15,118 nucleotides of DNA from an uncultured Kiritimatiellota bacterium (GCA_934675625.1 CAKURH010000096.1:1-15118), one strand, 5' to 3'; positions 6,690 through 14,045 are shown, numbered from the stretch's first letter. Notes: a model not told the origin generated them from the sequence alone. Program-made: numbers and translations.

Positions 6690-7168
6690 TACTTCGCCGC
6701 GATGCGCGCCTTGAGTTCCGCGCCCTTCGCCCGGAAGCGGCGCCCGTTCTCCGTGTCCTTCGGCCCGTACTGCTCCAGCGAGGCGAGCGCCTTGCGGGCG
6801 TTGTCGAGGTCGCCCGTCTTCACGAAGCACTCGGCCGCGTAGTACATCGGCTTCGGGTTGTGCAGGTCGAAGAAGCTCGCCATCTGGTAGGCCTTGATCG
6901 CCTCGTCGTAGCGGCCCCGGACCTGATGGACGGATCCCATCGCCGTCCAGTACTTGCTGCTCGTGTGCTCGAAGACCGTCAGGAAGCGGAAGATCTTCTC
7001 GGCGTCGGCGTAGTTCCCGGCCCGGTAGTTCTCGACGCCCATCGCGTAGAGGCTCTCGATCTCCTGATCCGAGATGCCCTTCAGCTCGCGCACCGTGGTG
7101 AAGTCGGCGATTGCGGAGAAGACCTCCTGGATCTGCTCGTCGCTGACGTTGACGTTCTCTTGTGCCAT
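6689..7168 (-). CDS. LcrH/SycD/SicA-class TPR chaperone for translocators
   Basis: A 159-aa class II T3SS chaperone, which holds the two pore-forming translocators soluble in the cytosol before export. Three tandem TPR repeats are visible: about 36-69 (SLYAMGVENYRAGNYADAEK), 70-103 (SKYWTAMGSVHQVRGRYDEA) and 104-137 (PKPMYYAAECFVKTGDLDNA). These match the LcrH pattern (LYxxGxxxYxxGxYxxAxxxF, then AAECxxxxGDLxxA) closely, and the length agrees with LcrH (168) and IpgC (155). The short helical N-terminus (9-27) would be the dimerisation region. ATG at 7168 has AAAGGAAA about 8 nt upstream. It sits immediately before the SctE-like gene, as lcrH precedes yopB and sscA precedes sseC. Of all genes here, this is the clearest single marker that the locus is T3SS. 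Confidence 0.92.
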   Translation of the reverse strand: MAQENVNVSDEQIQEVFSAIADFTTVRELKGISDQEIESLYAMGVENYRAGNYADAEKIFRFLTVFEHTSSKYWTAMGSVHQVRGRYDEAIKAYQMASFFDLHNPKPMYYAAECFVKTGDLDNARKALASLEQYGPKDTENGRRFRAKGAELKARIAAK

Positions 7169-7194
7169 GACCCGTTTCCTTTCGTGTGTTTCGA

Positions 7195-8157
7195 TCAAAC
7201 TTTCTGCTCGTAGCCGGGCAGGTCGCCCGGCGTGAGGATCGTCTGCGCCTCCGCGAGGAAGAGGATGTCGACCGCCGTCTTGGCGATCTTCTCCGCCAGC
7301 TCGTCGTCGCGCATCTCCTCGATCTTGTCCGCATAGTCGCCGAGCGCCGCGACCATCGCGTTGGCCTTCTCCTCGACGGGCTTGCCGTCCGGCTGTTCGG
7401 CGGCGGCCGCCGCGACCATCTTCCCGGCGAGGCGCACCGCATCGGTGACGACGAGCTGCGTCGCCCTGTCCAGTCCGGCGGTCGCGCCCTTCAGGGCCGC
7501 CTCGGCGGACGCCTGCCCGGCCTTCGCCGTCTCAAGGGCCGCCGTCTTCGCCGCGACGTCACCCTGCAACGCCGCGACCTTCGCGCGCTGGGCCTTAATC
7601 TCGTCCGACTCCGCCTCGACCGCCACGTCGTCGGACACGACCTCTTCCGCCGCCGCGACCTCTTTCTCGGCCACGGCCCGTGCCGCGTCCTTCTCTTCTT
7701 CGGCCTGAATCTCCGCCAGCCGCGCCTCAGGCGTCTTCTTCTGCGCCTCGATCATCCGCGCCAGCCGTTCCGACTCGGCCTGCAGCAGCGCGGACGCGAC
7801 ATCGAGGTCACCCGCCGCCGTGCGGACAGCCGCCGTCGCCTGCTCCAGCGCCGCCGACGTCGAGGCAACGGACGCGATCGTCGCCTGCTGCGCCTGGGAA
7901 AGCCCGCCCTGACGCCCGGCCAGAACGGCGAGCGCCGCCGAGAACTGCCCACGGGCGATCTTTTCCTTCTGCTCGTCGCGCTGCAGTTCCAGTTCGGCCA
8001 GCAGCTTTTCGAAGTCCGTCGTTCCCTTGACGGAGACGGACGCCCCCGACAGCACGGGCGCGGCGGACGCGCCGACCGTTTCCTGGGGGACAGACCCCTC
8101 CAGCCCGGTGCCGAGCGTGTTCGCCTGAGGCGCATTCTGTAAGACCTTGATTTCCAT
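7195..8157 (-). CDS. Coiled-coil protein at the T3SS tip/filament gene position
   Basis: A 320-aa Ala/Glu-rich protein that I do not recognise. Residues 1-45 are low-complexity, Ser/Gly/Ala-rich and uncharged after residue 4, as in many T3SS export signals. Residues 48-170 and 185-240 are predicted long coiled coils, separated by an acidic segment (AEEVVSDDVAVEAESDE, 170-186). The C-terminus (261-305) is another amphipathic helix. No transmembrane segment is visible. It is the first gene of the locus, directly upstream of the LcrH-class chaperone. That is the position of lcrV in Yersinia and sseB in SPI-2, so a tip, filament or extra translocator role is a fair guess by position only. GSVP (21-24) is encoded by a copy of the GGGGTCTGTCCCC palindrome. 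ATG at 8157 has AGGA 5 nt upstream; a TTG at 8187 lies inside the leader ORF and is less likely. Confidence 0.6.
   Translation of the reverse strand: MEIKVLQNAPQANTLGTGLEGSVPQETVGASAAPVLSGASVSVKGTTDFEKLLAELELQRDEQKEKIARGQFSAALAVLAGRQGGLSQAQQATIASVASTSAALEQATAAVRTAAGDLDVASALLQAESERLARMIEAQKKTPEARLAEIQAEEEKDAARAVAEKEVAAAEEVVSDDVAVEAESDEIKAQRAKVAALQGDVAAKTAALETAKAGQASAEAALKGATAGLDRATQLVVTDAVRLAGKMVAAAAAEQPDGKPVEEKANAMVAALGDYADKIEEMRDDELAEKIAKTAVDILFLAEAQTILTPGDLPGYEQKV
8086..8098. repeat. Intragenic GGGGACAGACCCC palindrome (codons 20-24)
   Basis: An exact 13-bp GGGGACAGACCCC, extended by one G at 8085, lies inside the N-terminal export-signal region of the 320-aa coiled-coil gene. In the coding direction it reads as Gly-Ser-Val-Pro. 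The reading frame stays open. Confidence 0.75.
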
Positions 8158-8167
8158 AGCGTCCTGT

Positions 8168-8251
8168 CTACGGGAGAGTGGGAACAAGGTTACACCCCAA
8201 GCGCACGCGCTTGAAGTGCTTCAGGCCGAAGAGGGTCCGCACGGATCTCAT
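8168..8251 (-). CDS. 27-aa basic leader ORF before the T3SS operon
   Basis: A short ORF of 27 codons (MRSVRTLFGLKHFKRVRLG, then CNLVPTLP) begins 7 nt after a perfect -10 hexamer, so its ATG would fall almost at the transcription start, making it leaderless. It ends at TAG 8168-8170, 10 nt before the ATG of the first T3SS-locus gene, whose AGGA lies within that gap. The peptide is strongly basic (K/R/H at eight positions), unlike the acidic proteins around it. Overlapping hairpins lie inside it. It may be a regulatory leader peptide coupled to translation of the operon, or a chance frame within a structured 5' leader. Confidence 0.35.
   Translation of the reverse strand: MRSVRTLFGLKHFKRVRLGCNLVPTLP
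8198..8223. promoter_or_regulatory. Overlapping alternative hairpins in the leader
   Basis: CAAGCGC (8198-8204) pairs with GCGCTTG (8207-8213), a perfect 7-bp stem. TGAA (8212-8215) pairs with TTCA (8220-8223). The two share bases 8212-8213 and so compete. Both lie inside the leader ORF, between the promoter and the first gene. The arrangement resembles an attenuator or a translation-responsive switch, but the first stem has only a 2-base loop as drawn and would need to open by a pair. Confidence 0.35.
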
Positions 8252-8258
8252 GGCGGAC

Positions 8259-8264
8259 ATTATA
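8259..8264 (-). promoter_or_regulatory. Promoter -10 of the T3SS operon
   Basis: A perfect TATAAT on the minus strand (ATTATA on the plus) sits in an otherwise GC-rich gap between the TonB receptor gene and the T3SS locus. The start point would be near 8252, giving a 5' leader of about 95 nt before the first ATG. No good -35 is visible; the nearest candidate is ttcggt with a 19-bp spacer, which suggests an activator or an unusual sigma preference. Confidence 0.55.
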
Positions 8265-8340
8265 TCATTTTCTCCGCCCCCCGACCGAACGCGGAAACAC
8301 GCGTGACAACGGAATGGGCGCGCGTTGCCCTTCACCCGCG

Positions 8341-10536
8341 TCAGAACTTGCCGCGCAGGCCGATCTCGAACGTGCGGGGGTCGCCCGCGAAGCATTCGTA
8401 GTAGTGCCGCGACGTGTCGAAATAGCGTTCGTCGAAGAGATTGCGCACGCCAAGCGTCAGGAACCAGTCGTCGCGCCACCCGAACTTCGAGAGCGGCACG
8501 GACATGTTGACGTCGAAGACATGGCTCGGATCGAACCGCAGGTTCTCGTTGACGTACTCGCCGCGCATCGTCGCGTAGCTCATCGAGCGGTAGCGGTAGC
8601 CGAGGCCGACGACGATGTCCTCAATCGCGTCAAACCCATGCAGGCGATAGGACGTGTTCAGCGTAACGGCGTGGCGCGGGAAGCGCTCGAACGAACCGGC
8701 CTTGCCCGACTTCGTGCAGTCCTCGTAGAGCGTGTGCGTGTACATCGCCAGAACCGTCCAGTTCTCCGTGATGTCGCCCGTCAGCGACAGGTCGACGCCG
8801 CGCGAACGGTTGTGCCCCTCGTAGTAGACTTCCTGCGTCCGCCGGTCCTGGACGGGCGTGTTCTCCTGCTCGATGCTGAAGTAGGACGCCGAGACCCAGA
8901 ACTTCTCCAGCGGGCGGATGCGCGCGCCCGTCTCCCACTGCGTCGCCGTCCACGGGTCGGTCGGCCGCGTCCCGTCCGGCGTGCGGTAGCCCAAGGTCGG
9001 CGTCTGCGTCTGCGAGACGTTGCCGAAGAAGACGAGCCAATCAAGGGGCTGAACCGTGAGGCCGCCGCGCGGCGAGAACGCGAAGGCATGCGCCTCGTCG
9101 TAATGCGCTGTCGTTGTCGTTCCGCCGCGCCCCGTCGTCGTCACGACCGAGGCGTTCTCGACGAAGTAGTCATAGCGCAGGCCCGCGAGAAGCGTGACCC
9201 AGCCCCAGCCGATCGAGTCCTGCACGGTTGCGCCGTAGCGCGAGACCGCCGCACCGAACGCATCGCCGTCGCGGTAGTAGAAGTCGGGCTGGACAAGGAA
9301 CATGTTGCGGAAGCCGAACGGCAATTCATTCTTCGTGTAGACCGAGCGCGCGTAGAGGTTGAAGTTGCGCTGAATGGCGCTTGATTCAGAGAATGACGAG
9401 GTCATGTACTTCTTGCCCGTCAGCCACTCCCCCGTCTCGTAGAAGTGGTTCATGACCTGATCATACTCGGCCTGGCTGGCCATGTCACCGGTCGGGTTCG
9501 TCGCACTGCGCAGAGACGGCACATACGGCTCGCGCGTTTTCTGCTCCCAGTCGGAATACATGAACGAGCCGCCGAACTTGAGGAGCCAGTCGTCCGTGAC
9601 CTGCCAGTCGACGTAGGGGTTGACCATCATCCCCCGATACTTCGTCCGGTCGGACGGACGGCACGACGACTCGTTCCAGCCGTAGCCGCCGGCGGGCTCG
9701 CCGCGCCAGACGGGGATGCCGATGTAGCTTGGGCTGTCGGACGAGACGAACATCGTCTTCAGCCCGAACGTCACGTCCTCCGTCGGCTTGAAGACGAAGG
9801 ACGGCGCGAGCGTGTACTGCTCGCGTGGGCGCGCCCCCTTCTGCGAGCCGCTGGAGATGTAGGCGGGCGAGTAGATGTCGAAGGAGGCGGGGAGGCGAAC
9901 CGCGAACTTGTCCTCGACGACGACCTCGTTCGCGTCAATCATGCCGCGCTGGCGCCAGACGTTGCGCCCAACGGACGTCTGCTCGGAAAAGCTGATCTCG
10001 CTGTCGCGGAGGTGCGCGCCCTTCAGGTACATGTTGATCGAGCCGCCCGCGCCGTTGTTGTTCTGCTGCGCGCCCGCGCCGCCCGACAGCGAGGCGATCG
10101 GCCCCTTCACGATCTCGACGCGCTCCATCATCGCCGGATCCATGAACAGCCCCGCGCCGCGCCCGACGGGAATCACGCCGTCGAACGCCGGTTCCGTGCC
10201 GCCCATGCCGCGAATGGAGAAGAGCCCCGGCTGGCGCACGAGCAGCGACGTGCCGCCCGTCTCGATGCCCGGCACCTGCCGCAGCAGGTCGTTCATGTCC
10301 GTCGGGTTGCGCTCGCGGATGAAGTCCTCCGTCAGCGTGTCGACGGTGACCGGGAGCTTTTCGGGCGGCTCGCCCGTGAACGTGCCGCCCGTCACCGTCT
10401 CGGGGCGATACTTCGAGAGCGCATTCGCCTCGACCGTGACGGTTCCGAGATCCGCGACCGAATTCGTTTCAACGTTCTCCGCAGCCGCAAGACCGAGGAC
10501 CGACAGCGCCGACGCGCAAAAAAGAAGTGATTTCAT
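8341..10536 (-). CDS. TonB-dependent outer-membrane receptor, siderophore type
   Basis: A 731-aa outer-membrane receptor using TonB-ExbBD energy to import a ligand, probably a ferric siderophore. A signal peptide (1-19, cut near AAA/EN) is followed by a TonB-box-like LGTVTVEA (30-37). The plug domain (about 58-175) contains LPVTVDTLTEDFI, the LLRQVPGI segment, FSIRGMGG and ERVEIVKGPIASL, all standard for FhuA/FpvA-type siderophore receptors. Many amphipathic strands follow, including GLRYDYF, SPRGGLTVQP and NLFDERYF, and the last residue is Phe, the usual barrel-assembly signal. The length fits the family (700-750 aa). ATG at 10536 lies 8 bp after the trmD stop and has only a weak GAAG upstream, so it is probably coupled. 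No Fur-like site is seen. The ligand cannot be told from sequence; vitamin B12 or a glycan is less likely given the plug pattern. Confidence 0.9.
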   Translation of the reverse strand: MKSLLFCASALSVLGLAAAENVETNSVADLGTVTVEANALSKYRPETVTGGTFTGEPPEKLPVTVDTLTEDFIRERNPTDMNDLLRQVPGIETGGTSLLVRQPGLFSIRGMGGTEPAFDGVIPVGRGAGLFMDPAMMERVEIVKGPIASLSGGAGAQQNNNGAGGSINMYLKGAHLRDSEISFSEQTSVGRNVWRQRGMIDANEVVVEDKFAVRLPASFDIYSPAYISSGSQKGARPREQYTLAPSFVFKPTEDVTFGLKTMFVSSDSPSYIGIPVWRGEPAGGYGWNESSCRPSDRTKYRGMMVNPYVDWQVTDDWLLKFGGSFMYSDWEQKTREPYVPSLRSATNPTGDMASQAEYDQVMNHFYETGEWLTGKKYMTSSFSESSAIQRNFNLYARSVYTKNELPFGFRNMFLVQPDFYYRDGDAFGAAVSRYGATVQDSIGWGWVTLLAGLRYDYFVENASVVTTTGRGGTTTTAHYDEAHAFAFSPRGGLTVQPLDWLVFFGNVSQTQTPTLGYRTPDGTRPTDPWTATQWETGARIRPLEKFWVSASYFSIEQENTPVQDRRTQEVYYEGHNRSRGVDLSLTGDITENWTVLAMYTHTLYEDCTKSGKAGSFERFPRHAVTLNTSYRLHGFDAIEDIVVGLGYRYRSMSYATMRGEYVNENLRFDPSHVFDVNMSVPLSKFGWRDDWFLTLGVRNLFDERYFDTSRHYYECFAGDPRTFEIGLRGKF

Positions 10537-10544
10537 TACTTCGT

Positions 10545-11306
10545 CTAACGCCGCGCAAGGCCGGACGGTTCACTCAAAAGGTCGGGCCTGTCGCGTGCGG
10601 TGAGACGCCGCGCTTCAGCCGTGCGCCACGCCTCGATCCGGCGGTGGTCGCCCGACAGCAGGACGTCGGGCACCTTCATTCCCCGGAATTCCGGCGGGTG
10701 GGTGTATTGCGGGCATTCGAGAAGGCCGTCCGCCCCGAAGCTCTCCGCCGCCGTCGCCGCCGGCCCGCCGCCCAAGACGCCGGGCAGAAGCCGCACAATC
10801 GCGTCCGTCATCGCCGCCGCCGCCAACTCGCCGCCCGTCAGCACGAAGTCACCGAGCGAATGGCGATCCGTCGCCAGCGTCTCGATGCGCGCGTCAAAGC
10901 CCTCGTAATGTCCGCAGAGGAAGATGAGCTGGCGCAGCGCCGGGGGATCGCCGACCGCCTGCGCGGCGAACGCCGCCGCGGCGCGCTGGGAGAAGACCGC
11001 GCCCTTCGGATCGGTCATCACCACCCGCACGCCGGCCGCGCGCAGGCTCGCGGCCTCCGGCGCCGGGCCGTCCGGCCCCAGGCACTGCTCGACGGCGGCA
11101 AACCACGGGCCGCACTTCATCAGCATGCCGGGGCCCCCGCCATAGGGCTTGTCGTCCACCTTCTTCCAGCGGCCCTCGCCAAACGCGCGCAGATCGACGA
11201 CGTTCACCGCGCACGCGCCCTTTCGGACGGCGCGCGCGACGATAGATTCCGTCAGGAAGCCCTCGAACATGCGGGGCTGGACGCTGATGATGTCAATGCG
11301 AAGCAT
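10545..11306 (-). CDS. trmD: tRNA (guanine-N1-)-methyltransferase TrmD
   Basis: A 253-aa SPOUT methyltransferase that uses S-adenosylmethionine to methylate G37 next to the anticodon of tRNAs for Leu, Pro and Arg, preventing +1 frameshifts. Family landmarks are present: VDDKPYGGGPGMLMK (50-64), the knot segment FLCGHYEGFDARI (129-141), a catalytic Asp in ATDRHSLGDF (145-154), VLTGGELAAAAMTDAI (155-170) and LLPGVLG (173-179). YTHPPEFRGMKVPDVLLSGDH follows near the C-terminus. ATG at 11306 is required by the family start (MLRIDIIS); it overlaps the end of the symporter gene by 14 bp and has no ribosome-binding site of its own. The C-terminal arm is somewhat short. It is not beside rpsP, rimM or rplS, its usual partners, but between a symporter and a TonB receptor gene. 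Confidence 0.96.
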   Translation of the reverse strand: MLRIDIISVQPRMFEGFLTESIVARAVRKGACAVNVVDLRAFGEGRWKKVDDKPYGGGPGMLMKCGPWFAAVEQCLGPDGPAPEAASLRAAGVRVVMTDPKGAVFSQRAAAAFAAQAVGDPPALRQLIFLCGHYEGFDARIETLATDRHSLGDFVLTGGELAAAAMTDAIVRLLPGVLGGGPAATAAESFGADGLLECPQYTHPPEFRGMKVPDVLLSGDHRRIEAWRTAEARRLTARDRPDLLSEPSGLARR

Positions 11307-12684
11307 GGGGCGCGAACTTGTCCACGAGGCCGAGGACGAAAATGACGATGACGAGGACCGGCAGGACGTAGGCGCAGTAGACGCGCAGCGCGGACGGCAC
11401 GCGCGGGCCGTGGCCCGTGTTCGCCTCCGCGAGGAAGTTCCGCCAGCCCCAGCCGAAACGGTGGCAGCAGTAGAGCGCAAAGGCCAGCCCTCCGAGCGGC
11501 AGGATCAGGTTCGAGACGAGGAAGTCCTCCAGGTCGAGGACGCATGAGCCCGCGCCGAACGGCTGGAACGCCCCCCAGACACTGAAGCCGAGGAGGCAGG
11601 GCAGCGCGAGGAAGACGAGCGCGCCGCCCGTGACGAGCCCGGCCGTGCGGCGGCTCCAGCCGAAATAGTCCATCAGGCAGGCGAGGATGTTCTCGAAGAC
11701 GGCGACGACCGTCGTCAGCGCCGCGCAACTCATGAAGACGAAAAAGAGCGAGCCCCAGAGCCGTCCGAGCGGCATGTCGTTGAAGACGTTCGGCAGCGTC
11801 GTGAAGATGAGCCCCGGCCCCTGTCCCGGATGCACCCCGTAGGCGAAGCAGGCGGGGATGATGATGACACCCGCCGAGACGGCGACAAGCGTGTCGAGCA
11901 GGCAGACGTGCAGCGTCTCGCCGAGAAGCGTGCGGTCGCGTCCGATGTAGCTGCCGAAAATCGACATCGAGCCGATACCGAGCGAGAGCGTGAAGAACGC
12001 ATGGTTCATCGCCTCGACGACCACCTTGACGACGCCGACGGACTTCATGCGCGCAAAGTCGGGGACGAGATAGAACGCGAGCCCGGCCGAGCCGCTGTTC
12101 TTCGCGTCCAGGCACACGCTGTTCACGGCGAGGACGACAATTAGCACAAGGAGGCAGAGCATGAGTCCCTTCGTCACGCGCTCGACGCCCTTCTGGAGAC
12201 CGACCACGCAGACGCACGTCGCGGCCGCCGTCACCGCAAGCATCGCCGTCGCCATACCCCACGGATCGCCGAGCATGCCGCCGAACGCCGCGCCGACGGC
12301 GGCGGCATCGAGGCCGACGAACGCGCCAGACGCCATGCGCGCGAAGTAGATGAGCATCCAGCCCGTGACCGTCGTGTAGAACATCATGAGGATGACGTTG
12401 CCGAGGAAACCCGCGACGCCGTGCAGCCGCCACACCTTGGACTTCTCCGGCGTCAGCGTCGCATGGAGGCGCACGATCGACCGTTGGGCGGCGCGTCCGG
12501 CGGCGAACTCCATGAGGAGAATCGGCAGGCCGATCAGCGCGAGCGCGACGAGGTAGAGTACGACGAACCAACCGCCGCCGTTCTGCCCGGCGATGTAGGG
12601 GAAGCGCCAGACGTTGCCGAGGCCAATCGCGCACCCGGCGGACAGGAAAATGAAGCCGAGACGGCTCGCCAGTTTCTCTCTCAT
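11293..12684 (-). CDS. Neurotransmitter:sodium symporter family amino-acid transporter
   Basis: A 463-aa inner-membrane protein of the NSS/SLC6 family, which couples Na+ entry to uptake of an amino acid or amine. The TM1 signature is intact (SAGCAIGLGNVWRFPYIAG, 15-33, then QNGGG and LPILLMEFAAGR). TM6 carries FFTLSLGIGSMSIFGSYIGR, matching the LeuT/MhsT unwound binding segment, and TM8 carries SCAALTTVVAVFEN, with the Thr pair that helps form the Na2 site. Length and about 11-12 hydrophobic segments agree with MhsT-like bacterial members. ATG at 12684 has GGAGG 11 nt upstream, a slightly long spacing. It starts 21 bp after the SGNH hydrolase stop, and its last codons overlap the trmD start. 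The substrate is not determinable; a hydrophobic or aromatic amino acid is a reasonable guess. Confidence 0.93.
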   Translation of the reverse strand: MREKLASRLGFIFLSAGCAIGLGNVWRFPYIAGQNGGGWFVVLYLVALALIGLPILLMEFAAGRAAQRSIVRLHATLTPEKSKVWRLHGVAGFLGNVILMMFYTTVTGWMLIYFARMASGAFVGLDAAAVGAAFGGMLGDPWGMATAMLAVTAAATCVCVVGLQKGVERVTKGLMLCLLVLIVVLAVNSVCLDAKNSGSAGLAFYLVPDFARMKSVGVVKVVVEAMNHAFFTLSLGIGSMSIFGSYIGRDRTLLGETLHVCLLDTLVAVSAGVIIIPACFAYGVHPGQGPGLIFTTLPNVFNDMPLGRLWGSLFFVFMSCAALTTVVAVFENILACLMDYFGWSRRTAGLVTGGALVFLALPCLLGFSVWGAFQPFGAGSCVLDLEDFLVSNLILPLGGLAFALYCCHRFGWGWRNFLAEANTGHGPRVPSALRVYCAYVLPVLVIVIFVLGLVDKFAPHASH

Positions 12685-12705
12685 GTGAAGATTCGCCTCC
12701 GTTGA

Positions 12706-14031
12706 TCAGTTGCCGCGCGCGTGGTCGAGGGCCTCCAGCGTCGCGTCCGACGCGGCGGGCGCCGACAGGTGCGCGTCCGGCTGGACGGGCACAAGCGTCG
12801 CCGTGCAGACCGAGCCAATGCGAAGCTCGCCCTTTCCGTCCGCCGAGGGAATCGGATCTATGACAAAGGTATGCGTGCGGCTCTCACCGTCCGCCCAGTC
12901 GTCCAGCCGCGCGCTGCGCCAGATGAAGAGCCGTCCGACGCCCGTGGACGCCTTGCCCGTGAAAACCGGCTGGCCGTCCGCCGAGACCGTGAACGCGAGC
13001 GAATTGTTGTCGCCCTCGCCGAAGAGGCCCACGAAATTGCCGGGGGCCGTGACCGTCAGCGGCGACCGCACCGTCCCCGAAAACGCGGCGACATCGCCCA
13101 TCCAGCGCGAGGAGAGTCCGTCGTACCACGCCGACGTGCGGTAGGTAAGTTGGCGCGTCCAGCCCGCCGGCAGCGCACCCTCGGCGGGATTCGTCCGTCG
13201 CACGTCGCGCACCGTGCCGAACACCGGCTTTTCCGGCACGCGACAGACCGCGCCGTCGCGCACACCCTGCGCGAACCCGGCGAGCCCCGCGTCCGCGAAC
13301 ATGCGGTAGCCGATGTCGTCCGGGTGCCCGCCGTCGAGCGGCCAGACCGTCTCGATGGGGACAGACCCCGCGTTGAGCCGCTTCCAGAGAGCCGTCTCGT
13401 AGACGTCACCGACGGGCGTCCCGTAGGCGCGGGCGAGCTGCCGATAGACATCGCGGCGCGGATGCACCTTCGACGGCACGGCGCCGGGCTTCGTCCAGTC
13501 GCGGAACGTGAAGAACATCTGCTGGACGCAGATGCCGCGCCCAATCATCTCGCGCAGCAGGTACTCGTAGCAGCACGTGTTCGGCAGGGCCGCGTTTTCC
13601 CCGCCGTCGTTGCAAGCGAAGTCGAGGAACACGAGATCGGGGTTCTTCGCGAGGACGTCGCGCTCCAGGCGGAACAGGCCGAGGTTCGAGCCCGTGCCGC
13701 CGATTGACGCATCCACGAACGTGAAGTGCGCCGCCGGATAGCGCTCGGACAGACCTTTCGCCATGAGGCCGCGAAAGCCCGTCACGTTCGGGTCGGTGGC
13801 GTTCGCGCTCCACGTGAGCGAGCCGCCGAAGAAGACGACCGTGAGCCGTTCGCCCGCCTTCGCCCGCGCGTCAAACGCCGCGAACGAGGCCTCCCGCGCC
13901 GCCGTCCGCGCCGCGTCCGCATAATACGGGATGTCGCGACGAACCGCCGTCTCGACCGCGCCCGCCGACGCAGCCCCAAGCGACAGGACAAAAAGAAAAA
14001 CCTTGCCAAATTTCAAGTCAACCTCATTCAT
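12706..14031 (-). CDS. Secreted SGNH/GDSL-type hydrolase
   Basis: A 441-aa exported hydrolase. The SGNH catalytic blocks are in order: FFGGSLT with the nucleophile Ser71, GGTGS (111-115) for the oxyanion Gly, FACND with Asn141, and DGGHPDD with Asp233 and His236. The N-terminal two thirds (60-255) is the esterase fold; residues 265-420 form a beta-rich domain of unknown role. Such enzymes usually remove acetyl or acyl groups from glycans; the substrate here is unknown. The start is ambiguous. ATG 14031 would be nearly leaderless behind the promoter and gives an acidic N-terminus. TTG 14016, with GAGG 5 nt upstream, gives MKFGKVFLFVLSLGAASAGA, a textbook signal peptide, and may be the true start. 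AGSVP (221-225) is encoded by a GGGGACAGACCCC palindrome, 8 residues before the catalytic Asp. Confidence 0.85.
   Translation of the reverse strand: MNEVDLKFGKVFLFVLSLGAASAGAVETAVRRDIPYYADAARTAAREASFAAFDARAKAGERLTVVFFGGSLTWSANATDPNVTGFRGLMAKGLSERYPAAHFTFVDASIGGTGSNLGLFRLERDVLAKNPDLVFLDFACNDGGENAALPNTCCYEYLLREMIGRGICVQQMFFTFRDWTKPGAVPSKVHPRRDVYRQLARAYGTPVGDVYETALWKRLNAGSVPIETVWPLDGGHPDDIGYRMFADAGLAGFAQGVRDGAVCRVPEKPVFGTVRDVRRTNPAEGALPAGWTRQLTYRTSAWYDGLSSRWMGDVAAFSGTVRSPLTVTAPGNFVGLFGEGDNNSLAFTVSADGQPVFTGKASTGVGRLFIWRSARLDDWADGESRTHTFVIDPIPSADGKGELRIGSVCTATLVPVQPDAHLSAPAASDATLEALDHARGN
13357..13369. repeat. Intragenic GGGGACAGACCCC palindrome in the SGNH gene
   Basis: An exact 13-bp copy of the palindrome lies inside the hydrolase gene and encodes Gly-Ser-Val-Pro in the loop shortly before the DGGH catalytic motif. 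The frame and all catalytic blocks are intact, so the insertion, if it is one, is tolerated. Confidence 0.75.
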
Positions 14032-14039
14032 GGCTTTAA

Positions 14040-14045
14040 ATTATA
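14040..14045 (-). promoter_or_regulatory. Promoter of the SGNH-symporter-trmD-TonB receptor run
   Basis: TATAAT on the minus strand, preceded by an extended -10 TGC (TGCTATAAT). A TTGCCC -35-like hexamer lies 19 bp upstream. Transcription would start near 14033, only a few bases before the ATG at 14031. The next gene-sized gap on this strand is 183 bp, after the receptor gene, so this promoter may drive four genes. Confidence 0.55.

Noticed and set aside
4124..6842. Long plus-strand open frames opposite the two translocator genes
   Set aside because: Their Arg/Leu/His-rich repetitive composition mirrors the Ala/Glu-rich coiled-coil coding of the other strand; there are no plausible starts.
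8032..8154. Classical Rho-independent terminator after the TonB receptor or before the T3SS genes
   Set aside because: No stem followed by a T-run on the minus strand was found between 8165 and 8340 or inside the first codons of the next gene; the G:C palindromes lack U-tracts.
8314..10530. Plus-strand open frames opposite the TonB receptor gene
   Set aside because: The receptor on the minus strand has full-length family features; the plus frames are compositional shadows.
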